Shown: in pieces, positions 11,501-25,600 of the stretch
Position numbering within the stretch: the first letter of the stretch is position 1
How the letters are laid out: every line of letters starts with the position of its first letter
Assembly (NCBI GenBank): GCA_958496175.1
Contig: OY292275.1
Span: 35,727,701 to 35,791,700 of the forward strand
Reading direction: 5' to 3'
DNA: 64,000 nt
Origin: Sisyra terminalis
Taxonomy: Eukaryota; Arthropoda; Insecta; Neuroptera; Sisyridae
Notes under the pieces: model-generated
Seen by the model: the letters and a program-made list of their open reading frames with translations, nothing else
Told to the model about the DNA's origin: nothing
Databases searched by the model: none
Made by a program: the position numbers and the translations under genes

Positions 11501-13282
11501 CTTATGACAGGGGGTCGTCATCCTTTCCTTTTCAAATATAAGGTCGCGTTTTCAAAGGAAGGAAAAATTTCCGCTTGTGAAATTGAAATATACAACAATG
11601 CTGGATATTCTCTAGACTTATCACAATCAGTAAGAAAAATATAAAATTATAATTGTTGCAATACTATTTGTATTAATTTCAGGTTTTGGAACGTGCTATG
11701 TTCCATTTTCAAAATTCTTATTTGATACCAAATGTACGAGTTACTGGATATGTTTGCAAGACTAATTTACCATCAAATACTGCTTTCCGTGGTTTTGGAG
11801 GACCCCAAGGCATGTTTGTCGCTGAAAATATTATTCGAGATATTGCTAATATATTGAATAAAAATCCACTTGATATTTCTAAAATGAATTTGTACAAGGA
11901 AGGTGATAGTACTCATTACAATCAAATTTTAACACATTGCACTCTATCTAGATGCTTCGAAGAATGTCTAACACTTTCCGATTTTTCGATGCGATACGAT
12001 ATGGTTCAGAAATTTAATAGGTAAAATTGTAATTAAAAAGGAGGAAAAAAAAATAAATCAATCGTTATTAATTTTTAGCCAAAATCGTTGGAAAAAACGA
12101 GGAATTTCAGTTGTTCCTACAGCTTTTGGAATTGCTTTTACTGCATTATTTTTGAATCAAACAGGAGCTCTAATTCATGTTTATACAGACGGATCTGTCT
12201 TATTAACTCATGGAGGAGTTGAAATGGGACAAGGATTGCATACAAAAATGATCCAAATAGCAAGTCGAGCTTTGGGAATTCCAACATCTAAAATTCATAT
12301 TTCTGAAACAGCTACGAACAAAGTCCCGAATACTTCACCTACAGCTGCTAGTGCTGGGTCTGATTTAAATGGAATGGCCGTTTTAGTTAGTGAAAATTAA
12401 TTTAAAGCAAATATTTTATTTTTATTTCTGACAATTTTTAGAATGCGTGTGAAATCCTAACTGAAAGATTACGTCCATATAAAGAAAAAAATCCTAAGGG
12501 AAATTGGGAAGAATGGGTGAATGCTGCATATTTTGATCGTGTAAGTTTATCTTCAAATGGATTTTATAAAACCCCAATTGATGGTTATAATTGGGAAACA
12601 AATTCTGGAACAACTTTCAACTATTTCACTTTCGGAGTTGCTTGCTCTGAAGTTGAAGTAGATTGTTTGACTGGCGACCATCGAGTTCTTCGAACTGATT
12701 TAGTGATGGACTTAGGGGAAAGTATTAACCCCGCAATCGATATTGGTCAAATTGAAGGAGCTTTTATGCAAGGATACGGACTATTTACTTTAGAAGAATT
12801 AATGTATTCTCCAACTGGTGTAATGTTTACTCGAGGTCCAGGCGCATACAAAATTCCAGGATTTGCTGATATACCTTTAGAATTTAAAGTTTCATTATTA
12901 AAAGGTGCACCGAATCCCCGTGCTGTTTATTCTTCAAAAGTAAAAATTGTTGAAAAACTTCAAAATAAATACATATTCAAATGGAAATTATTTCAGGCTG
13001 TTGGGGAACCACCTTTATTCTTAGCAAGCTCAGCGTTTTTTGCTATAAAAGAAGCTATAAAATCAGCTCGAAGTGATGCTGGTGTTGAACCCCATTTCCA
13101 ACTAGATGCTCCCGCAACATCTGCTAAAATACGAATGGCTTGCGTAGATAATTTGACTGCAAAAGTAATTAAATTTATATAGACCTAGGATTTTTTATTT
13201 TGTTCAAAAAAATAAATCATTATTATTTTAGGTACTGAAACAAAGTCAATCTTCAGGAACACCGTGGAATGTTGTTCCTTAA
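8579..13282 (+). CDS. XDH: Xanthine dehydrogenase (first short coding exon not found)
   Basis: Cytosolic molybdo-flavoenzyme oxidising hypoxanthine to xanthine to urate with NAD+; Drosophila rosy. Exons: 8579-8636, 8963-9059, 9115-11266, 11321-11629, 11683-12020, 12079-12385, 12442-12939, 12997-13164, 13232-13282. All introns are GT-AG and all phases join, giving 1,325 visible residues. Domain order is 2Fe-2S, FAD, molybdopterin. Iron-sulfur ligands fall at visible Cys29/34/37/59 and Cys99/102/134/136, the same spacing as bovine 43/48/51/73 and 113/116/148/150. About 14 residues (family MxxFFVNGK-like) are therefore missing and lie in an unseen first exon. The FAD region has VVGNTEVG and the NAD region KRRDDDIA. 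The molybdenum domain has [32 protein letters not shown] and VGEPPLF, whose Glu is the catalytic base. The C-terminus is TPWNVVP, typical of insect XDH rather than aldehyde oxidase. The gene is convergent with Shroom. Confidence 0.95.
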
Positions 13283-13307
13283 GCAATATAGATACGACAT
13301 ATAACTT

Positions 13308-13313
13308 AATAAA
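13308..13313 (+). promoter_or_regulatory. Probable XDH poly(A) signal
   Basis: AATAAA lies 26 nt after the XDH stop codon at 13280-13282. It would give a very short 3' UTR; further AT-rich candidates follow. Confidence 0.45.
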
Positions 13314-15901
13314 AAATAATATCTATCTACTATTTATATATTATTACACAATAATTTTTTTATTAAAAAAAAAATTGCTTCTCAAAAAAACAATTGGAAT
13401 ACTTAAAAGGTTGTTTTATTTCGAAACCTTAAAAATATATTTATATTTCTTATGTTGGATTGCATTGATCAGGGGTGAAGCATAAAAAAATTTAGTATAA
13501 GCGGAATAAAAAGCAAAAATTGTTGCGCTTGGGTCCAAATATGAGGGAATGTTTGACGAAGAAATTTTTTTTTTCATGTTTAACCCAGGTGGTACCCTAA
13601 ACAGGCTTTGCCTACTTGTATACATTTGAAAAAATATATTTTTTTTCTCAAATCCAAACTTTTCTTCTCATTTTTTGATTCAAAAATATTATATTTAAAA
13701 CTTGAATTTTACATCAATAACTGCACCCGATATAGACGTCAAAATTATGCGATTAGGAGTCATCCATAAAGTAAGCTACATATTGGAGGGAGAGTGGGAA
13801 TCAAAAGATATGTGGCATCACATTTCACAAATTGGAAACTGCTGTTTTTAATTTAATTATTTCTACTTCTAACAATTAAAAATATATGCCGTTACACCAA
13901 GCGGGAGGAGGTTTTAAAGATGTAACCACCTGCGACAAGGACGGAAGGGGGCGAGAGTAAAAAAAATCATAAAATTTGTGAACCACTACACGAAGCTCAT
14001 TTTATAATGTGAAAATATCTTCTCGTAAATTTATAACAATTAAAACCCAAAGAAGATATTATCTTTAGACGAAAAATGCAATGAAAATTTAAATTAAACA
14101 ACTTTTAAATTTTTATTTTGTTATATTTTATTTTAAGCAACACTGTCATGAAAATACAATATTTTTTTCACATTTGAAGAGAGAACACTGATATATTGCT
14201 TAGAAGTAATGTTAAATTATAAATTTTTTGAAATTTTTCAAATTTCTGAGTGAAATAAAATTACAAATTTGTTTGGTGAATATTTAACGTTTAGTTATAA
14301 ATAATTGAAAATTAATTAAATTTGATATAAATGTCGCAAAATTGAATTCACAATCAGTTACAATTAATAAGGCATACAATGCTTATTTGTTATTTTACAA
14401 AAACATGTGGAATCAAATCAATGAATAAAATTAGGTTTTTACATACTTTTACATTGTTTTCTTAAACTTAATTAGATCTAAAATAATAAAGAGAAGTACA
14501 TAAATTGAATATAACTATCAATAAGAGAAAAATTAAATGATCACACATTATTCACTTTCTTAGTTCTAATATATTTTAATATATATTTTTATATTTTAAG
14601 TCCGAAGCACCATTTTTCATCATTTTTCACAAACAGTTTTTAATTTTAAATACTAAACCGACTTTATATGAAAAACTTAAACAATATTCTTACGATATAT
14701 ATTTACAAAATCAAATTAAATTCTAAATCGATTGTTTAAAATTTGTAACATACCTTTTATTTTACATAAAAAATTGCAATGCTTCTAAAAATAAGTATAG
14801 TAAATACTTTCGATAGGATGATGTATTAATATTTTTGCCTAATATAAAAGTAATTTAATATTATAAAATGCAAATTTGGAGTTGAATAAAATTCGTGAAC
14901 CATAACAGATCAACCGAATTTTCACTTATTGAAAAGACTAGCTTATAAATTTTCAATTATTTATTTAACAATTATAAGCATTTAGACCAAAAATAAATAT
15001 ATTTTTTTAAATAGAAGCAGTTTTAAGGGGAATACATACAATTATGTAAAGAATATTGTTCAATTAACAACCATCTTCACCGCTTATTAGTCATTAAAAA
15101 GTACAACTTTTATGCCAAAAACAAGTAGTAAGAGATTGTATTGAACAATATATGCAATTTTTTCCAAAAAAAAGAGACAAAGAGAGAGAGAGAGTGCAGT
15201 CAAAAACCATTGGTTTTAAAATCTCATCATCTCTGATAATTTCCATAAAATTAAAATTAGTTTAGGAACATGAAAAAACTATTAAGTAATTTTAAGCAAA
15301 TATAAGATAACTATTTGACCTTAATTTCATACAATGGTTAAACTATGAAGGATGATGCGTTACATTTGAATATGGTTTAAATTTAAATGAACTATTTCTT
15401 ATTTCAAAGTTAGTAAGTAACATATGGCGATTTTCAACAAGGCAACTTTATAAACGTAAACATTTATTTCTATTTTTGCAATGTAAAAAAGAAAAAGGAA
15501 TACAAATAATGATGATAATTGTAGAATATATTGCGAGGTAGAACCCTACAAATTTATTAATTTATTTGTTTTCCTTAAAGATTAATAAGTACCGAATATA
15601 ATACATATAAAAGACTTTTAGCTTATTTGTATTGAAAAATTTTTTGATAAAATTATCGATTATTGACAAATTACGATAAATTATTCAATTTGTTAACTAT
15701 ATATTTTATATCACACAGTTTTCCAATGATTTCAATTCCTCTTTCTTCCTTACGCCAACATTAAGGCGAATCTCGACTATGAAATTTCTTTCCACAAAAC
15801 TGAAACTATAATTTTGTTTGTTTTTGAGTTAACTTCTAAATGAAGTATAAAGACTAGGCATCCACAAGAAGAAAGATTTTTTTTCAATTAAAACAACAAA
15901 T
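13314..15901. other. Intergenic DNA between convergent XDH and Shroom
   Basis: No gene seen. It should contain the Shroom 3' UTR near its right end. It includes a degenerate repeat (13745-13990) and a short GA microsatellite (about 15177-15196). Confidence 0.65.
13745..13990. repeat. Degenerate dispersed repeat (CATCCATAAA / G-rich type)
   Basis: It begins with GTCATCCATAAAGTA and contains purine-rich runs such as GGAGGGAGAG, GCGGGAGGAGG and GGAAGGGGGCG. An inverted relative, ending TAATTTATGGATGGCCCC, lies at about 21361-21478. Such CATCCATAAATTACGTCA / GGGGG blocks are a familiar non-autonomous repeat type in insect genomes; the family is not assigned. Confidence 0.45.
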
Positions 15902-18900
15902 TTATCCTACTGCAGTTGATAATGTTTCTCTCAAGGCTACAAGTTGTTCTTCACCAAGTTTGATTTTATCAGCTATTTCTCGTGCGTCCATAATTAATTT
16001 GGCTTTCATGTTGATAAAATGATCGTAATCTGCATATTCTTCGGAGTTTAAGTATTTGTAAAGGATGTTTGAAACATTTATACTGCGACGATCAATGTTT
16101 TCTTTTAGCTTTTTGGCTTCTTCTAGTTGTTCTTGGAGCTTATCACGTTTGCCTTCTAATATTTTCTGAAAATTATTTTTTTTAAGTTAGTATACATTTT
16201 TGTTAAAAAAAAATAGTTTACTTACTCGTTCTGTGTGATCTGAGGGTAAGCCCATTAGAGCGTTTTCAGCACGTGCTAACCGTCCTGATAGACCTAATAA
16301 CAGACTTGTGATTTTGCCTACTTCTTCTATATGTAATCGATATTTAGCCAGTTCTTGCGGTCTGGCTAACCGACTTATGTTGTTTGTTACTTGTTCTCCT
16401 AAGCAATCATTCACACGACTTTCCTCACTAACCACCAATTGCTCACTACGCAAAACTTCTAACTTTCGATCCAACCGGTTCATTAATTCTTCCTGTAATG
16501 TATTTTTGTTATTAAAAATAAGTAACGAGTCAACTTATTTCACAAAATAGATAAATTGAACTATAAGCATTACCTTTTTCTGGTTTAAATCTTTAGAATC
16601 AACTCCATTGTACTGAGTCATGCTATGACTGTATTGAGTCAGGAACTTGGCTTTAGATTCTGAAGTTGTAAAGTAAGTCGAAGTGGCCGAAAGAGGACTA
16701 GAGGGTTCACTCGATGGAATGGTAATTTCACTAAAATTAATGTTGTTTATAATAATTGTTGATTTGGGTTTCAAATAAAAGAGCTTACTTTTTAGTTACA
16801 GCCTTTTGTGAAGGTGATGATGCAGTTGGAGATGCGGGTGGTGAATTTGTTGATGTACTTGTTGAACGCGTTGATCCATTTGACCTCGGTCGTGATGTAA
16901 CTTCAAGTTTAAATAAACCACTAACATAATCAGTGGGTTTTTTATGTTCTGGAGCTGGTGCTTTAATGAAAAAGAATATTTAAATTAGTTACAGGCAAAG
17001 TTGATAGAGAAGAACAAAAAAGGGTTTTGTTTTTATTTATTTTTTTCTGATTAAAATATTTTTCAGAAAAGGAAATTAAGTTTTAAACTAACTTCAAAAG
17101 TCCATATAAGGTTTGAAATCTAATGAATTTTATATACAAATTGAAAATGTTTATTAAAAGTTGACAATGAAAATTGACTTTAAAATTAAACACGCATCTA
17201 TTCTCTAATGGATCTTACTGATACTCCAAATAGTGCTTTTAATACTTCCTTCTACTCATTCTCTCTTTAAGGGGTTACATAGGTTTCACAGCTTCGAAAA
17301 ATCGATATTTTTTATTGTCTTATTAATTTCTCAAACATCTCTAGACTATTCTATTAAATTTTCAAGTTGATCTGAGTAATAGCTTCGGAGGTACAGCCTT
17401 GGGAAGCTCAACAAGCCGCAAATATATCGGTGCAGCTGCTCGTCCATTGTCGCGTTTTTCTTGAAACTGTAGTTTCAAAGTCGATTGTCTTGATTTTTCA
17501 CAAACTACTCAACCGATTTCGATGAAATTTTAATCAGGTCTTCAAGATTCAATTCACAAGGACTAGGACGAAGAATTTGTTTTTCAATTATAACTATTTA
17601 AAAAAAAATTACGAAAAATGCAATTTCACTTTTTTCCAAGTTCTTGTTTATGGTTTAAACTAAAACAATTTTTTTTTCTCACTTCTTTTTCACTAGTTTT
17701 TACGGATAATCTTATCATGAGTTTTGCTCTTAACGGGGATACACTTTTTTCGAAGGGTCACCGAAAATAACGTCGCAATGGCGAAGTTTTAAATATTTTT
17801 TCTACGAAAATTTCAAAAATTCTTTGTCAAACGTGTATGTTTAAGAGAATAAAAAGTTAAAATAAAATATTTTATTTTTTATGTGGAAAAAAGTTTGTTG
17901 AAAATAGGCCATTTTTCTCCCGATTATACCCATGTAACCCCTTAAATATGTACTTATTTTTGATTTAAATTTTTCGGAGTCGATCGCGTGTAAATATGAT
18001 AAGAAAATACTATTGTTGATCCTACCAGTATTAAGAGTGCCCACCCCTGAGATAAAACATTGTGCATTAAGTATTCAATGGCTTATAAAAATGTTTCGAT
18101 AAATAAGTATTCAATATTTTTTTTTTATTTAACGTAGATATACCCAAAAAAGGCTTTTCTTAACAAATATTTGTAAATGAGTTATTAACCAGATAATTTA
18201 ACTTGTAAAGTGTTAGGATTTGATGCAATTAACATTTGCAGAAATAAAGCAACTTTAAAAAGTGTGATATGTAGGGATGATAATTATGTAGGGAGAATAT
18301 ATAACCAATTTTCTAAAGTATTTTTTAATTTCGAATGATTTGAATTAAATATTATATACAAATAGTATGTTACGTAACTGTGCAACAATGTAGTAAACGA
18401 ACTTATTTATTTAATCGTAGACTATTTTCCTGAACTTTGTTTGATCAATGTTTGCAGAACAGATGAGTTATCGTAAATATTGATTTAAGCAGGCCAATAT
18501 AGTAATTAGCGTAAGTATTAAAGAGTCATTAAAAAAACAATATTTACCAAGTATATCTTTCAGTCTATCAGAAGGTGACAACTGGTTCGCTAAATCGCGT
18601 GAAAGTCGTTCGCATTCAATTTCCTCTTGATGTTGTTTTCGGCTAGGCAATGGAGTACTTATTTTGGATGATTCCGCATCTCGTTGTTCTGTTTGAGATG
18701 CTGCATCCGAAGTACATGTGTTGACCCGTAAAATGACCTCAGTTCGTTGTATTAGTTGCAAACCTTCAATTACAGGAGGTGGCGGTGGTGGCGACGATTC
18801 TTCTTCAGTTTGTGGATGAGCCGATGTAAGACTTATGGGAGCCGGTTCTTTCCTCGGTGATGTCGAAATTGTAGGAGGTGATTGTGTTGAGGTCAAAGAC

Positions 18901-19698
18901 AAAGATGAAGAAAATGTCGTTTTGGTTTTATCTTCTATAGAACTTGGTAAGGTTTCAGGAGAGTGTGGTGGTGTCATTAAAGGTGATCTAGGTGGACTTT
19001 TGTTGTCACTAGATCCACTGGATAACGAAGGTCTTTGCACTGTGACTGATGTAGACGTTAATGTTCCTGTAGTTGAAGTTATTGCGGAAGATATGTCAGA
19101 TTGCATCAAAGTATCACTCGATATTGACTTATCGTCTAATGTCGGAGAATATTTACTAGAAGATAAGATTCGCGATGATGATGGACGTTGAATATTAGGT
19201 TTCGATGTAGGTGACGTAGTACAAGAAGAAGTTAGAGGCAAAGGCTTATAATATTCTTTTGGAGATCGATTTAACGGAGTTATTGTAGAGGGTGATTTCG
19301 TTTCATCTATTAATGGTAAAGTACGAGGGGGAGCAACTTTAACACTAACTAAATCAGGTAAATTACACCCTATTTTATTACTATTATTATTATTGGTAAA
19401 AATATTTCCTGATTCTTTCTTTTTAATTGGTTCGTTCAACGAAAGTCGATGTAATAATAGGCTATTATTATTATCATTTGAATCCTTAGTAAACATTGAA
19501 TGTCGATGCCGGTTGATATTGGTGGCCCATTTGTCTTCATTTGAGTTATTCTGCGAACGTTGTTCTGCACAGTCCAAATCAAGAGATAAGCGATGTCCTG
19601 CAGGCGACATAGTCCTCTTGTAGCTCCCATGATCTGCATCGGGCTGACCTTTTTCACGATCTCGCCGATAAGCCAAGTAGGAAGCTTTCGATTGACTT
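15902..19698 (-). CDS. Shroom: Shroom, C-terminal exons with ASD2 domain (5' exons not in hand)
   Basis: Apical actin-associated scaffold that recruits Rho kinase to drive myosin-dependent apical constriction. Minus-strand exons: 19698-18548, 16960-16789, 16730-16574, 16492-16226, 16165-15902 (stop TAA). All splice sites are GT-AG and phases agree, giving about 669 codons. The large exon is Ser/Thr/Pro-rich, with SKASYLAYRRDR near its start, a SPPPPPP run, and CERLSRDLANQL before the donor. The next exon has HKKPTDYVSGLF. The last three exons make the ASD2 Rho-kinase-binding coiled coil: MNRLDRKLEVLRSE, LLLGLSGRLARAENAL, and a charged helix ending ETLSTAVG. The first visible exon starts inside a codon (one nucleotide completing it), so upstream coding exon(s) must lie at higher coordinates or beyond the window. 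Identification is strong; the N-terminus is unknown. Confidence 0.92.
17160..18052. repeat. Dispersed repeat interrupted by a MITE, in a Shroom intron
   Basis: The two halves, 17160-17266 and 17946-18052, together match the uninterrupted copy at about 4650-4850 (ACACGCAT, the TCGCGTGTAAATA region, ATCCTACCAGTATTAAG, CCCACCCCTGA). It lies in the 1.59-kb Shroom intron 16961-18547. No coding sequence. Confidence 0.7.
17267..17945. mobile_element. piggyBac-like MITE (TTAA-flanked), nested
   Basis: A 679-bp insertion flanked by TTAA (17267-17270 and 17942-17945). Its inverted ends are GGGGTTACATAGGT and, on the other strand, GGGGTTACATGGGT. TTAA target duplication is the hallmark of piggyBac. The interior has no transposase, so it is non-autonomous. 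The related repeat at 4650-4850 gives the sequence without the insertion. Confidence 0.75.
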
Positions 19699-22600
19699 CT
19701 GTAAAGAAAAAACAGAAAAGAAACTTAGAAAAGAAATAAAATTAAAAGGAAGCTTGTTTTAAAGGTATCATTTTTGCATAGATATTTGATTCGTTTATGT
19801 GAGAGTATTCGTGGTAAAACTTTCTTTCCATCTTAGTGGAATGCAGAAAAATTGTACCTTAACCTTGGAGGTAAGACCACAAGAAAGAAAGACAGTAAGT
19901 GTAATTTAAGCTTAAGATCTCATTTAACTTTCTCTATTTATCTTTGGTCATTTGATAACGGCTATCACTTTTGTTTGTACATAAAAATTCTATCATTTCA
20001 TATAAAATGTGGTTTCAAGAGGTCAATAATAAGAAGTTCGTTCGCTGAAAACTTGTTTACATTACATAAATGAGGAAAAAATCAAAAAAATCTCACTTTT
20101 CTCGCCGAGTTTTCCATCTATTACATTTGCAGATTCTCCCTTCTTAAATTAAATATCAAACGAATCTCTCGTAGCGTTTCGTGTTATAGCGAATTGAAAA
20201 ATAGCAACAGGCATTCTTGAGATTTTTGTCGCCAAAGTGAAATTTCATATAAAATACGCAACGTCTCTTAACATATTATTAATTAAATACTACGTACCTA
20301 TATGTTTTCATCATATTGAATTAGTTGAAATGAGAAATTGGAAATAACTGGGAGGGAAAATATAGAATATACCTACCAAGAAATTAAACGCTAACTTTTG
20401 TTTGTATAATTAAATAAAAGATTGAAAATGTATAACTAAAGCAATAGTTAAAGTTAATTTTCTAAATCTCGGATTTCGTGTCCTTTATTTTCATTAATTG
20501 GAATACAAAGCCACCGAAAACATAGAACTATTTTAACTAAGTTATTTTTTGTGCATCGTTATTTTGACAAAATCGAGTTTTACTTTACATTTTAAAAGTA
20601 CTACAAAATGTTACAAATCTCTAAAGCTAAGACGCATAACGAATTTCAAAGTTTAATACCATTTTTAATGACTGTTGTTTTCACAAACGATTATAGGTAC
20701 TACTTTTTAATCATTAGGCTCATTTCACACCAAGAGTCTCCAAATTAGTAAAGCTACGTTTATTAATGCTTTTTTTTAATTTAACGACTTATGAAAATGA
20801 ATGGACAATATATTACTAGATTTGATTAAGGATTGATGGTATTGGTATAAACGAAGCTTATAAGTGGAATTTGGTTAATTATATTTATTTTCCATTTAAA
20901 TATAAAATAGTTTTTAAAATTATAATCGTTTAATAAATATATATTATTTAAGAAAAAAGCTATTATGATTTAGGTACAAAAAAGAAATGAAATTGTATCT
21001 GCAAATTAAATCGAGTTTAACTTTTATTATCTAAAGAAATAGACAGTAAGTTGCTAATCATCTATCTATAAAATAAAAATATTATTAATAATTGTTTAAT
21101 CACAATGATCGAGTATTATTGTAAAAACCTATAATGATCATTAATACAAACTTAAGTTACGTAGGACATAATAAAAATAAAACAATAGTTTTATCTATTT
21201 TGTATTTTCATTAAATAATAAAATATTTAACAAATTCTAAATAAAGTTAAATATTTTAAATCATAGACAAAAGAATAGACTAATTAAGAAACAATAAATG
21301 ATTGATTATGTTAATAAAAGATTTAAAACTTAATTGTCTTGTGTCCATAGACTTTAATATTTTAAATTTCATCATAAGACGTCATAAATCTTTTAACCCC
21401 TTTCTTTCTTTTAACTTCTTTTAAAATCTTTTAACTTCCTCTCCCCTGAACGTATGAAGTAATTTATGGATGGCCCCTTACTGGTACAGCCAGATTATTT
21501 TGTATGCAATGGCTCATGAAAATTGGAAAATTGAGTTAAAGCAAATTTGCCACTTTTGGTCATTGGAACTTTCAGATAGAGCTTTTCTGTTAGCAACTTT
21601 TGCTTACTTAAATTTTTATATTTAAATGTACAAAAACAAACTTTTGATAAGACATGAAATATATATATTTTATGTATACTTTGTATGATTTTGTTTTATA
21701 AGAAAATTAATATATTAATAAAATAACAATTATATATGAATTAATAATATTAAAAACCAATTGCCAAAACTCAATATGATAATTTTTATGAACAATAAAA
21801 GATAATTTTTATATTGTCGTTACGATTAAAAACAATCAGCCCTCCGTTATGAAAAATTATAATGAAGTTAAAAACTACGAACTCAGAATTCTAATCTAAT
21901 AATTTCAAACATCTGTAGCTCGAAATAGGATTGCAAGGACGCACTTTTACATTTTCGCCTTATAAAGCAATGCAAATTGTGGATGACCCCGGAAATTCAG
22001 CTAACACCCACAGAATTAACAATTATTTATAATACTTTTGTAGCTATGAAAACGTTGAGTTTGATTACGATGTTAGGAATTAAGTGGAAGTTAATTTTAC
22101 GAAGAAATTATTTTTTACAAAGGTTTAAAAATATCTTCTGAGAATTAATTATAGCATTAATTTAAAAGGACTTAATAGAATAAAAAGAAAGCATTATTGA
22201 ATCTTAAAATGGATAAAACGGCAATTTATTTTCTATGAAAAAAAGTGTTAATTTTCAGTTATATAATTTAATAAGAAGGAAGAAGAAAATTGGATTTATT
22301 TCCGTTTTGTTGGCTAAAATTTTTTTCTTGTATATATTGATTACGATTACATTTTTTTTTTGTGATTCTGCGAAGACAGGCTTTTTGACGTCTCTTGACG
22401 TTGCATAATATTAGCTCTATTATTTTTACGAATGGCATATTTATAATAGGAATGCGGTAGTTGTCGCACATATTACAATAATTATCATCATCTCTATCGG
22501 CCTTTATTTTCTATTAGTCGCTCTGTATTTAACGCTCATATGAATCTGTGATGAAACGTGACAGAGATATGTCGTATAAATTAATAATTAAATGCGTTAT

Positions 22601-25600
22601 TACAAATCGCCGACTAATATCAACCTTAACGTTTAAAACTATTAATATTTTCACTTTCATTTAAGACTTAGCCTCTTTCAGATTTCACATAGGGGGGCGG
22701 ATGTATTGTAAATACGTGCAGCGAAGTCAAAGACTCGCCCACATTTTTTTTCAATTTGCAATTTAAATTACTCTTCTTGATTACAAAGTGGATCGGATTA
22801 ATAGAAAAGTAGTCTGAATTATATAACGATTATTATAATCTATTTAGTTTGCCTACAATTTGCATTACTTTTTTTTAACTCAAATAAAAGTAAAACATAA
22901 AAATTAAATTTTATTTTATGGAAAAGTAAAACAGTAACTTTAAACTTAAACTATTCTATTGGTAGTTAAATTGAAAATATTGATGTACTCATTTATATCG
23001 CGTGAACTAATAGCGCAAATCGTAATGATAATTACTAATAATAACATTATAATATTATAACTATACAGTATACCATGACATATTTTAGCATTTAAATCTT
23101 ATATAATATTTTTTTCAAGGCTTCAATCGAAAATGATTTTATATTTTGCAAAATATAAATTATATCAAATTGTAGCTTTAAGTAAAAAAATACAATAATG
23201 GAAATTATTTCTGAAAATAAAACCTAAACATATTCGAGTAATTGTTTTTATTCATTCGAACACTTGATAATGGAAATTTTTGAAAAATATATCTACGTTT
23301 GTAGCTTCTCACATCCAAATGCAATATTTATTGAAGATTATGATGCCATTTTTATATTTTTCTTAAATACGATTATACTAACTGTAGGTACACCTAACAA
23401 TACCTATTTGAAAAAAATTATTATTAGCAAAAATAATGTCTACAAATTTTCCTTAATTGAATTTTAAAGAACTGTATAGTTGTAATTTTTATGTAATTCA
23501 AAAGTATATAATTTTATATTTCGCTATTTGTTCATTTAAAAGTGAAACTTTAAAGTCCCATATACATAATATTGCTAACATTGAGTAAAGATATTAGAGT
23601 TTAACAATTTTTCCAGTAGCCTGCTTACTTGCTGAAGAATTTTGGAAAATGACATTACTAAAACTTTTCTGCATAGTATTCAGTAAATTCTTCATCATAT
23701 TCAGCAAATGTTTTGTATATGTTTCAAATCAACAATAGTTTCAATAAAATATTTTTGCATGAAATTTAAAAACTAAACTTTTTTCTGTGAGGATTATTTT
23801 GGGAAACTAAAACCCAGATTTGTATTTTATAAAACTTATTTCATGTATTAAATTACTGTAAATTCAAAACAATTTTTTTAGTACAACGGTAAAGCTCTCT
23901 CTTTTGCTCACTTCGCTCGACAGCCGGACAAATTCGTTCATTTTGCTCGTAAAGTTAAGCCTTTAAAACTACAATACATTGATATTCATAATCCTGTTTC
24001 AATTGTTTTTAATCACTACTTGAATTAATAAAATTGAATCGGACGCTTAAATCATAATTTGTGCTACGCAAAACGAAAAATGCTTTTCTCTGTAATCAAA
24101 GGGCTCATAAGTTAATAATAAGGCTACACAAAAAGACAATAGGTATAAATAAATGGTGTAAGCGGTGTTGTATATACTTAAATATACATAATCGCCGCTT
24201 AAACCCATAGTTTCCTGTAGTATCCTATGCCTAAGACTAACCAAATCTTGCGTTAGGTACAAGATAAGTGACGGACATGTTTATATACCCTTAAGACAAT
24301 AAAGGACTAATTGCATATAAAAATGAAATAGTGCGTTAGTGTTTAAGGACTTTTATGTTAGATGAGTTGTAAGTAAATATGAATTATCTATTTTTTGATG
24401 TTACTTTACCTCAATGCAATTCATCTTATAGGCATTCATTTATATTCTCAATACCCCAATTATCTTTTTCATTAACATTTATTTCATTGCAGAATAAACT
24501 TGACTAGAATGGGTTTTTTTGAGTAATTAGTGCTGACGATTTATACTGCTTTATATATTAGATGCATTATATTTTAGGTATACGTTTGCAACATAGTTCG
24601 ATTTCAAACAGTTACATAATTACAATATCTTATATTCGAGGGTATCGTATGATTAACATGTTAAAAATATTTTACATTATGAAATGTAAATTTAATTTTT
24701 CAATGTTTTAAAAATAGCCTTAAGTTGTTGTTTCAAATACATGTAACGAATAAAATAATATTACAAAATGCAAAAAGTTACTTCCAACTTCGTTAAATAT
24801 AACAATCCCTTGAGCAAATGAAAGGTGTACTAAATCCACGAGCAACAATAATTCGTTAATCAAACACAATCTAAAAAATGATTTAACCTTGTTGAAGAGT
24901 TCATAAAATTTAAAAAAAAAAGAAGGAAAAAGGAACAATCACAAAAACCTAGTTAGCACACAATGATATAATCCGTTCACAAGAAAAAAAAGTAATTTTA
25001 ATAGTCGTTGTTGCGGGTGTATAACATTACAAATGCTGATCAGTTATTTGAAGGTCAGGATATTAAATTAGATTGAAAACATTTCAACGTTACAAGCATC
25101 GTCATTTTTCCAATCAGCATACCAGGAGGCCTATTTGAAATAAGGAAACAAACATGGTAATTTTAAAATCTAGATTTTTTTTACCAAAGGTCAAACTGTC
25201 AACTTCAAAACTAAATTCAGAAACTATGAAATCATAAATCATTATTTAAAGTCGCTAGCTTTAAAATGAATATGTCGAATAAAAGATATTCGGCCAATGT
25301 TGGTATATGCAAACGAGGGTGTCTTAATATTTGCGGTAGGTATTTTTTTTGTGCACATAAGAAATCCATTTCATAATCAAATAGAAAATCTAGAACAACA
25401 TATTTAAAACATATCAGCCGACGTCTATTCACAACTGTTCTAACACAATTTAATTATTAAGAATCAACATGTACATATACAAACTTAATAGAACACTAGC
25501 CGCTACCTACAAAACTAAATATTTTATATTCAAGTCAAGGCATCTAGCGAATTTAAAGCAAGAGAAAAGCAGACGTCGTAATAAATACGTGCATCGATTT

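Noticed and set aside
8579..13282. Aldehyde oxidase instead of XDH
   Set aside because: The NAD-region [15 protein letters not shown]...[13 protein letters not shown] and TPWNVVP tail fit XDH; the whole length aligns by pattern with insect XDH.
18835..19191. 118-aa plus-strand frame
   Set aside because: Antisense shadow of the Ser/Pro-rich Shroom exon.
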